Assembly (NCBI GenBank): GCA_944358495.1
Contig: CALVRF010000043.1
Location: 1-11,052 of the forward strand
Origin: an uncultured Bacilli bacterium
GTDB taxonomy: Bacteria > Bacillota_I > Bacilli_A > RF39 > UBA660
DNA length: 11,052 nt
Direction of reading: 5' to 3'
The position numbers and the translations under genes are program-made. Below are positions 5,798 through 11,052 of this stretch, in pieces. The notes under the pieces were generated by a model. It did no database searches. It saw nothing but the letters and a program-made list of their open reading frames with translations, and was not told where the DNA came from. Position 1 is the first letter of the stretch. Each line of letters opens with the position of its first letter.

Positions 5798-6565
5798 ACA
5801 TAAGAAACACACTTTAGCATCAGGCGCTAAACGAGCCCCACAATTTGGACACATTTTTGGCCTTCCTGAAACTGCTGGTGTAATAATTGGTTTTTCCTCT
5901 TTAACTTCTTGCTTAGCTTCAACATATGTCGTATGCGTTTTATCCGGCTCCAAAGCTTTATTCGTAAACACCGAATCAGTTTGAACTTTAGGCTGACTAT
6001 TTTGCAAATTATTATCCTGATCATTTTGATTTACTGGCATTTGCTCATAAGAAGCTGGCTCAATTAACATACTAGGATTATTTACTACTCCATTAGAATT
6101 AGTAGGAACAGAAACCGGAGTTGCATTTTGAACCTCTTCTACTTTAACTTCCTCAGGCTTATTAAACAACATATCTTGAGTTTCCAAAAATTCTTCCGTC
6201 AAATCGTATTCATTTAAAAGAAACCTTGGCCTCTTAAAAGCCAGTTCCGGAAATTTATACATTGGAAAAATAATAAACCAAATAGCCTCTTTTACATCCT
6301 GCCCATATCCTTTTAATAACTCTTTAATAATAATATAATAATAATATAAATTAACAAAAGGAATTAAAGTAAAATAAAATATTTTTTTGTTTAGTCCAAG
6401 TAAACAAACCAAAACGTAAGTTGTATAAATTGGAATATAGCCTTTCCAAGCTTTTTCTTTAGCCCTAGTTAATAAAACAGCTAAACTAATTTTAACCGCT
6501 ATATAAACGATTAAAAAGATTAAAAATAGCCACAAAAAATATTTGCCAGTTCCTTCCATTAACAT
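5783..6565 (-). CDS. Membrane protein with C-terminal zinc ribbon (DUF5684-like)
   Basis: This 260-residue protein has a hydrophobic N-terminal part with a helix at about 9-32, the motif KAWKGYIPIYTTYVL (38-52), hydrophobic stretches at about 61-81 and 93-103, and then a polar N/Q/P/E-rich linker (about 135-235). It ends in a compact zinc ribbon MCPNCG...CFLCG with C239, C242, C253 and C256. The amphipathic KAWKxxIPIYNT-type stretch resembles DUF5684-like proteins. The function is unknown, and the tethered ribbon would be cytoplasmic or surface-facing depending on topology. The ATG at 6565 follows AAAGGAGG at nine bases. It is the last gene of the rnhB operon, 30 bases after the hydrolase. 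Confidence 0.75.
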   Translation of the reverse strand: MLMEGTGKYFLWLFLIFLIVYIAVKISLAVLLTRAKEKAWKGYIPIYTTYVLVCLLGLNKKIFYFTLIPFVNLYYYYIIIKELLKGYGQDVKEAIWFIIFPMYKFPELAFKRPRFLLNEYDLTEEFLETQDMLFNKPEEVKVEEVQNATPVSVPTNSNGVVNNPSMLIEPASYEQMPVNQNDQDNNLQNSQPKVQTDSVFTNKALEPDKTHTTYVEAKQEVKEEKPIITPAVSGRPKMCPNCGARLAPDAKVCFLCGTKL

Positions 6566-6595
6566 ATATCATAGCCTCCTTTGATTATTATAACA

Positions 6596-7108
6596 TTACC
6601 AGTTCGAAAAATAAACATTATTTTGCTTTTCGACATTCAAACTTGTTGAGGGACCATGTCCAGGATATATTTTAACATCACCATACTTTTTAATTTTATT
6701 TAAACTACTGTACATATCATCAACATTTCCTGTCGGTAAATCCATACGCCCTATCGCTCCTTTAAAGATAAAATCACCAGTAAACATTATCTTATCATCA
6801 TAAAAATAATAAGTAATACTATCAGCTGTATGTCCCGGGGTATAAATAACTTCAAATTTAAATGGTCCTAATTCATGTCTACCTTCCGTTAAATTATCAA
6901 AATCATACACTTTTTCAAAATATTTAACCGCTCCAACGTGATCTTCATGATTATGAGTTATTAAAGTCCCAATTAAGTCTTTATTTAAAATAAAGGGTTT
7001 TATTTTTTCAAAATTCCCGCCAGGGTCAATTACTAAAACTTTATCATTTTTAGTTAAAATATAACAATTTGTTTGATAACTAGAAACAATAACTGTATCT
7101 ATCGTCAT
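6596..7108 (-). CDS. MBL-fold metallo-hydrolase (glyoxalase II-like)
   Basis: This 170-residue metallo-beta-lactamase-fold hydrolase carries all the expected metal ligands: THNHEDHVG (H52, H54, D56, H57), PGHT (H93), TGD (D112) and the final PGHG (H151). The strand NCYILTKNDKVLVIDPGG and the ending with LNVEKQNN match the hydroxyacylglutathione hydrolase/YcbL-like branch, whose members cleave thioesters or related small substrates in the cytoplasm. It is shorter than the usual 200-210 residues, and the region between the HxHxDH motif and PGHT looks trimmed, but no motif is missing. The substrate cannot be told. Its ATG overlaps the stop of the 67-aa ORF by four bases (ATGA), with AAAGGCGAGG just upstream. 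Confidence 0.88.
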   Translation of the reverse strand: MTIDTVIVSSYQTNCYILTKNDKVLVIDPGGNFEKIKPFILNKDLIGTLITHNHEDHVGAVKYFEKVYDFDNLTEGRHELGPFKFEVIYTPGHTADSITYYFYDDKIMFTGDFIFKGAIGRMDLPTGNVDDMYSSLNKIKKYGDVKIYPGHGPSTSLNVEKQNNVYFSNW

Positions 7109-7308
7109 TGACCTCGCCTTTGTAAGTTATTTAAAGCTTGAATTTTTTTGCGTGGGTCAGTTATTGGCGCCTCATTATGTGGTTTACCCATATTCACTTT
7201 ATTCCGAATATCATCAGGCGTCTGATTAAATCCTCTTTTAAACCTTGTCATATTATTAATTTGTTTTTGTAAATCGTTCGCATTCATTCCATTCGTCCTA
7301 ATAATCAT
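7105..7308 (-). CDS. Unknown small basic protein, 67 aa
   Basis: I do not recognise this protein. It has 67 residues, is rich in Asn, Gln, Lys and Arg, has no membrane segment or Cys pair, and is predicted by eye to be mostly disordered with a short helix at 11-20 and another near 53-64. Reality is supported by context. Its ATG overlaps the TGA of rnhB (ATGA), its own TGA overlaps the ATG of the MBL hydrolase the same way, and AAGGAG sits eight bases before its start inside the end of rnhB. Such double overlap implies a translated, coupled gene. Its charge would fit an RNA-, ribosome- or nucleic-acid-binding role, but that is only inference. Confidence 0.65.
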   Translation of the reverse strand: MIIRTNGMNANDLQKQINNMTRFKRGFNQTPDDIRNKVNMGKPHNEAPITDPRKKIQALNNLQRRGQ

Positions 7309-7910
7309 TTTATCATCTCCTTTACTGGTCCATACGTTAAACGGTACCCATCAATTAATCCATATTGTTTTAATGCCTCCAAATGTTTTTTAGTTGGATA
7401 ACCCTTGTGATTTTTAAAACCATATTCTGGATATTTTTTATCTACTTCTAACATCATATGATCCCTTGTCACTTTAGCAATTACACTAGCTGCCGCAATA
7501 CTCATGCTTTGGGCATCTCCTTTAATGATTGCCATCGATGGAATATCCATTTCAAGAGGCATTGCGTCAGTTAAAACATAATCCACAGATATCTTTTTCC
7601 TAACCTCTTCAACCGCCAACATCATAGCTTTTTTACTAGCTTGATAAATATTTATTTCATCAATTTCTAAAGCTGATACAACGCCAACACCCCAAATAGC
7701 ATGATTAATGATATAGTCATAAAATTCTTCACGCTTTTTTTCAGTTAATTTCTTAGAATCATTAAGGCCAGCTAATTTAAAATCATGTGGTAACACTACC
7801 GCTCCAGCAACAACCGGACCATATAAAGGCCCCCGGCCCGCCTCGTCAGTTCCCACAATATTTTCAAATCCTTGAGCATATAATTCTTTTTCATATTTCC
7901 ACAAATCCAT
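7305..7910 (-). CDS. rnhB: Ribonuclease HII
   Basis: RNase HII cleaves the RNA strand of RNA-DNA hybrids and nicks at single ribonucleotides in DNA, starting ribonucleotide excision repair. The 201-residue length is normal. The signature GTDEAGRGPLYGPVVAGAV carries D22 and E23. Further acidic active-site residues are D115 (VLTDAMP) and D150 in KVTRDHMM. Other family blocks are LNDSKKLTEKKR, IIKGDAQSMSIAAASVIAK and the ending NHKGYPTKKHLEALKQYG. The ATG at 7910 is preceded by AAGGAG at eight bases and a perfect -10 box about 20 bases further up. It heads a four-gene operon and its TGA overlaps the next start codon. Confidence 0.96.
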   Translation of the reverse strand: MDLWKYEKELYAQGFENIVGTDEAGRGPLYGPVVAGAVVLPHDFKLAGLNDSKKLTEKKREEFYDYIINHAIWGVGVVSALEIDEINIYQASKKAMMLAVEEVRKKISVDYVLTDAMPLEMDIPSMAIIKGDAQSMSIAAASVIAKVTRDHMMLEVDKKYPEYGFKNHKGYPTKKHLEALKQYGLIDGYRLTYGPVKEMIK

Positions 7911-7930
7911 ATTGTTTGCTCCTTATTTTT

Positions 7931-7957
7931 ATTATACCAAAAACTTCTCATAAAAAC
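7931..7957 (-). promoter_or_regulatory. rnhB operon promoter
   Basis: The minus strand has a perfect TATAAT (7936-7931) preceded at 16 bases by a weak -35 (TGTTTT). The predicted start is near 7924, at the edge of the AAGGAG site (7924-7919), so the leader would be very short. The -10 is convincing, the -35 is not. Confidence 0.55.
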
Positions 7958-7992
7958 ACTATAAATTTATAAAATACCTCTATTTTAATAAC

Positions 7993-8026
7993 AAAAAAAG
8001 ACTGCTAAAAGTTAATTAACAGTCTT
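7993..8026 (-). terminator. leuS terminator
   Basis: The minus strand folds into an 11-bp stem (7-bp AAGACTG/CAGTCTT plus four inner pairs with one G-U), a 7-base loop and a run of seven T residues. It begins one base after the leuS stop codon. Confidence 0.9.
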
Positions 8027-8027
8027 C

Positions 8028-10424
8028 TTATTTAACTACAATATTTACTAATTTATTTGGTATTACTACTACATTAACAATCTTTTTACCCGTTAAAAAT
8101 TTTTTAACATTTTCATTTTCCATTGCTACTGCTTCCATTTGTTCTTTAGTCGTAGTCATTGACATTACTTCTCTACCGCGAACCTTGCCATTAACTTGAA
8201 TAACTAATTCAAATGTTGAATTAACTGTTTTATTCTCATCATATTCTGGCCATGAACTTTCACACAACGGTTTTCCAAGTATATATTTTTCATTAATTTC
8301 TTCCGTAATATGTGGAGCAATCGGATTTAAAAGCGCAATTAAAACTCTTAAATCATCTTTACTAACAGTATCATGTTTTTCATAATCATTAAGTAAAATC
8401 ATAAGTGCTGACACCGCGGTATTATACTTCATAGTTTCTAAATCATTACTAACTTTTTTAATCGTTTGATGAACTAAAACTTCATTAGTATAACCTTTGT
8501 TTTCATTTAAATGTTCACCCAAACGCCAAATACGGTCCAAAAACTTTTTACAACCCTTAAGACCATTAGTACTCCAAGATGCATCTTTTTCATAATCACC
8601 AATAAACATCTCATAAGTTCGCAAAGCATCAGCTCCCACCTCATTAACAATATCATCAGGATTAATAACATTACCTTTAGATTTACTCATTTTTTCACCA
8701 TTAGGTCCTAAAATCATACCATGAGAAACTCTTACATCAATAGGTTCTTTATTTGGAACTAGTCCAATATTATATAAAAATTGATTCCAAAATCTAGCAT
8801 ACAGTAAATGACGAGCCGTATGTTCCATACCACCATTATACCAATCAACCTTACCCCAGTAATTTAAAGATTCTTTCGAAACAAATTCTTTGTCATTGTG
8901 TGGATCCATATATCTTAGAAAATACCAGCTAGAACCAGCCCAGTTTGGCATCGTATCAGTTTCTCTTCTAGCATGTCCACCACATTTAGGACATGTCGTA
9001 TTAACCCACTCTTTGATATTTGCAAGTGGACTTTCACCATCATCCGTTGGCTCGTAATTGGCAACATCTGGAAGTTTAACTGGTAAATCTTCATCAGGGA
9101 CCGGTACCCAACCGCATTTTTCACAATGCACAAGTGGAATTGGTTCACCCCAAAATCTTTGTCTTGAGAAAATCCAATCTTGAAGACGATAATTCACTTT
9201 AGGGGTTCCTAACTTTTGTTCTTCTAAATAATCAAGCATTTTGTGAATTGCTTCTTCTTTATTATTGATTCCATTTAATATTCCTGAATTAATGTAAACA
9301 CCATCACCAGTATAAGCTTCTTTATTTACATCACCGCCACTAATAACAGGGATAATAGCAATTCCATATTTTTTAGCAAACTCATAGTCTCGGCCATCAT
9401 GAGCCGGAACTGCCATTATCGCTCCAGTACCATAATTCATCATAACATAATCAGCTGTCCAAATATCAATTTCTTCACCATTTATTGGATTAACTGCTTT
9501 AATACCAGCAATTCTAACACCCGTTTTTTCTTTAGCTAATTCAGTTCTTTCAAACTCTGTTTTTGATTTAGCAAACTCTTGATATTCTCTAATTTCGTCC
9601 ATGTTAGTAATTTTATCTTTAAGCTTTTTAATTATTGGATGCTCTGGTGCTACCACCATAAAAGTTGCCCCATATAAAGTATCAGGTCTAGTCGTATAGA
9701 CTGTTAAACTTTCTTTAGAATCTTTAATGGCAAACTTAACTTCTGCTCCTTTACTCTTACCAATCCAATTAATTTGCCCAAGTTTAACTCTATCGGCAAA
9801 CTTCGTATCATTAAGACCTGTTAATAAATCTTCAGCATAATCGCTCATACGTAGTAACCATTGTTCTTTTTCTTTTTGAACAACTTTAGTACCACATCTT
9901 TCACAAACTCCGCCAGCCGCATCTTCATTAGATAAACCAGTTTTACATTTTGGACACCAATTTATATTTTTTTTCGCCTTATAAGCCATCCCATGTTTAT
10001 AGAATTGTAAAAATTGCCACTGTGTCCATTTATAATATTCTGGATCAGTAGTCGCAAATTCTCTACTCCAATCAAAAGAAATTCCCAATCTTTCAATTTG
10101 TGCCTTAAATGTTTTTATGTTTTCCTTAACGGCTTCTTTTGGATGAATATGATTTTTAATCGCATATTGTTCTGCCGGTGCACCAAAAGCATCCCAGCCC
10201 ATTGGAAATAACACATTAAGGCCCTTCATTCTTTTCATTCTTGAAACTGCATCTAAAGCTGTATAACTACGTACATGACCAACATGTAAACCAGCACCTG
10301 ATGGATAAGGAAATTCTACTAATATATAATATTTTTCCTTATCACCACCATTAATGGCTTTAAAAGATTCATGTTCTTGCCAATAATTTTGCCATTTTTT
10401 TTCTATTTCCTTAAAATCATACAT
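8028..10424 (-). CDS. leuS: Leucyl-tRNA synthetase
   Basis: This class Ia synthetase charges tRNA-Leu with leucine in the cytoplasm. The 798 residues match the bacterial type. The catalytic domain shows the HIGH-type motif HVGH (47-50) in FPYPSGAGLHVGHVRSY and the KMSKS loop (578-582). A zinc-knuckle-like CPKC...CERC lies at 157-177 and CEKC/CPKC pairs at about 434-481. The CP1 editing domain (about 225-420) carries TTRPDTLYGATF and GTGAIMAVPAHDGRDYEF, the hydrolytic site that removes mischarged amino acids. The tRNA-binding helical bundle and C-terminal domain fill about 620-798. Its ATG is one base after the stop of the 114-aa gene, whose end supplies AAGGAAGG. The leucine T-box upstream should raise expression when uncharged tRNA-Leu accumulates. 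Confidence 0.98.
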   Translation of the reverse strand: MYDFKEIEKKWQNYWQEHESFKAINGGDKEKYYILVEFPYPSGAGLHVGHVRSYTALDAVSRMKRMKGLNVLFPMGWDAFGAPAEQYAIKNHIHPKEAVKENIKTFKAQIERLGISFDWSREFATTDPEYYKWTQWQFLQFYKHGMAYKAKKNINWCPKCKTGLSNEDAAGGVCERCGTKVVQKEKEQWLLRMSDYAEDLLTGLNDTKFADRVKLGQINWIGKSKGAEVKFAIKDSKESLTVYTTRPDTLYGATFMVVAPEHPIIKKLKDKITNMDEIREYQEFAKSKTEFERTELAKEKTGVRIAGIKAVNPINGEEIDIWTADYVMMNYGTGAIMAVPAHDGRDYEFAKKYGIAIIPVISGGDVNKEAYTGDGVYINSGILNGINNKEEAIHKMLDYLEEQKLGTPKVNYRLQDWIFSRQRFWGEPIPLVHCEKCGWVPVPDEDLPVKLPDVANYEPTDDGESPLANIKEWVNTTCPKCGGHARRETDTMPNWAGSSWYFLRYMDPHNDKEFVSKESLNYWGKVDWYNGGMEHTARHLLYARFWNQFLYNIGLVPNKEPIDVRVSHGMILGPNGEKMSKSKGNVINPDDIVNEVGADALRTYEMFIGDYEKDASWSTNGLKGCKKFLDRIWRLGEHLNENKGYTNEVLVHQTIKKVSNDLETMKYNTAVSALMILLNDYEKHDTVSKDDLRVLIALLNPIAPHITEEINEKYILGKPLCESSWPEYDENKTVNSTFELVIQVNGKVRGREVMSMTTTKEQMEAVAMENENVKKFLTGKKIVNVVVIPNKLVNIVVK

Positions 10425-10425
10425 T

Positions 10426-10770
10426 TTATTTACCTTCCTTCTTCTTATAAATTTTACCTAAAACATAATAGCAAATTAAAATTAATGGAATCAGGACTAA
10501 AAATCCCACCAATAACTTCCAAATTAAAGCGTCAAATAATTCTACGACAGTTACCGTTAATGCAATAATAAATGCATTAACTAGTGATAAACTATTCGCA
10601 AACTTTTTATAATTTAGTTTATTCAAATCCAAATGATAAGCATTTTTAAAAAACAAAACTTGTTTTCCTTTTTTAAAAGCTTCTAAGCCTTTTTTTCTAA
10701 AAACAATTACTGAATAATATACTAAATAAACTACAACAAAGCAAAACACAAACACTAATAAAAATTCCAT
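10426..10770 (-). CDS. Unknown 114-aa integral membrane protein
   Basis: I do not recognise this family. The 114 residues show three hydrophobic segments at about 3-23, 62-80 and 84-106, a basic loop between the first and second (FRKKGLEAFKKGK and a stretch with LDLNKLNYKKFAN), and a lysine-rich C-terminus. The ATG at 10770 has AGGAGG immediately upstream, so it is well translated. It sits between the T-box terminator and leuS, one base before the leuS start, so its expression should follow leucine tRNA charging. A leucine-related membrane role is a guess. It may simply ride along in the leuS operon. Confidence 0.75.
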   Translation of the reverse strand: MEFLLVFVFCFVVVYLVYYSVIVFRKKGLEAFKKGKQVLFFKNAYHLDLNKLNYKKFANSLSLVNAFIIALTVTVVELFDALIWKLLVGFLVLIPLILICYYVLGKIYKKKEGK

Positions 10771-10788
10771 ATTCTCCTCCTATTAAAC

Positions 10789-10846
10789 AAAAAAGTATTA
10801 TGCATAAGGGCGAACTAGCGCGGTACCACCTTATTTCATAATACTT
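10789..10846 (-). terminator. T-box intrinsic terminator
   Basis: A perfect 10-bp stem (10837-10846 with 10793-10802) is extended past a small internal loop by six more pairs (10829-10834 with 10804-10809) and ends in six T residues (10794-10789). The stem sequesters part of the T-box element, so it competes with the antiterminator. Confidence 0.9.
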
Positions 10847-11001
10847 TAATATTATCTCAACAGCTTAACGGGCCACACCGTCATATACTTATCATATATG
10901 CAGCTCCTAAGTAAGTTCATAACCTAGATTTAAAAACTTTCACCAACCGTTTTCTCTCTTTAAAACCATCAGTTACTACTACTCTTATTCATCGCTTTTT
11001 C
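10789..11001 (-). promoter_or_regulatory. Leucine-specific T-box riboswitch leader
   Basis: The minus-strand leader has the canonical T-box AAGGTGGTACCGCG (10832-10819), whose UGGU bulge can pair with the ACCA 3' end of uncharged tRNA, fitting A73 of tRNA-Leu. Stem I contains the conserved distal AGAGAG...GGTGAAAG region (10959-10937). The specifier loop has AGTA on one side and TGAACTTA on the other, between TAAC/GTTA and TAAG/CTTA helices. The codon after GAA is CUU (10915-10913), with UUA one base later, and both are leucine. It precedes the 114-aa gene and leuS. Uncharged tRNA-Leu should stabilise the antiterminator and permit transcription. Confidence 0.93.
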
Positions 11002-11007
11002 TATAAC

Positions 11008-11036
11008 ATTATATTATATTTTGATGATAAATTCAA
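11008..11036 (-). promoter_or_regulatory. Promoter of the T-box/leuS operon
   Basis: On the minus strand TTGAAT (11036-11031) and TATAAT (11013-11008) are spaced by exactly 17 bases. A second overlapping TATAAT (11018-11013) would give a spacing of only 12. The predicted start lies near 11001, just before stem I. Confidence 0.8.
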
Positions 11037-11052
11037 GCCTTTTTTATAAATT

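Noticed and set aside
1..11052. CRISPR arrays, tRNA or rRNA genes, complete insertion sequences
   Set aside because: I saw no regularly spaced repeats, tRNA-like cloverleaf with CCA end, rRNA signature or intact transposase with terminal repeats.

Overview
This window comes from an AT-rich, low-GC Gram-positive type bacterium (Bacillota or Mycoplasmatota-like). The pointers are a T-box riboswitch in front of leuS, strong AGGAGG-type ribosome binding sites, sigma-A-like TTGxxx-17-TATAAT promoters and tight rho-independent terminators. TGA acts as a stop (it ends the response regulator, the YhcG-like nuclease, rnhB and the 67-aa ORF) and Trp is read from TGG, so the code is standard and not the Mycoplasma code. 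An uncultured gut Bacilli-type lineage would fit, but that is inference.

Every gene is on the minus strand, so the window reads right to left. (1) 11036-7998: promoter, leucine T-box leader, an unknown 114-aa membrane protein, leuS, terminator. (2) 7936-5773: promoter, rnhB, an unknown 67-aa ORF, an MBL-fold hydrolase and a membrane protein with a C-terminal zinc ribbon. The first three overlap by ATGA and the unit ends in a terminator. (3) 5771-3296: a promoter abutting that terminator, obgE, then a YhcG-like PD-(D/E)XK nuclease with no terminator between them, then a terminator. (4) 3158-1176: a promoter carrying a direct-repeat operator, an OmpR-family response regulator and its histidine kinase, ending in a terminator whose stem contains the kinase stop codon. 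(5) 1067-126: a PD-(D/E)XK Rpn-family nuclease broken by a one-base frameshift, then a terminator. (6) 41-12: a strong promoter firing leftwards out of the window.

The core is housekeeping: leucine charging under tRNA control, removal of RNA from DNA, a ribosome-assembly GTPase and a two-component sensor. The accessory content is two nuclease genes. One (YhcG-like) sits at the 3' end of obgE between imperfect direct repeats that include the obgE stop codon, and has a G7 tract as its ribosome binding site. The other (Rpn) appears to be decaying. I see no clear new multi-gene system. The most worthwhile leads are the flanking repeats around the YhcG-like gene, the two unknown small proteins locked into housekeeping operons, and the direct-repeat operator of the two-component system.
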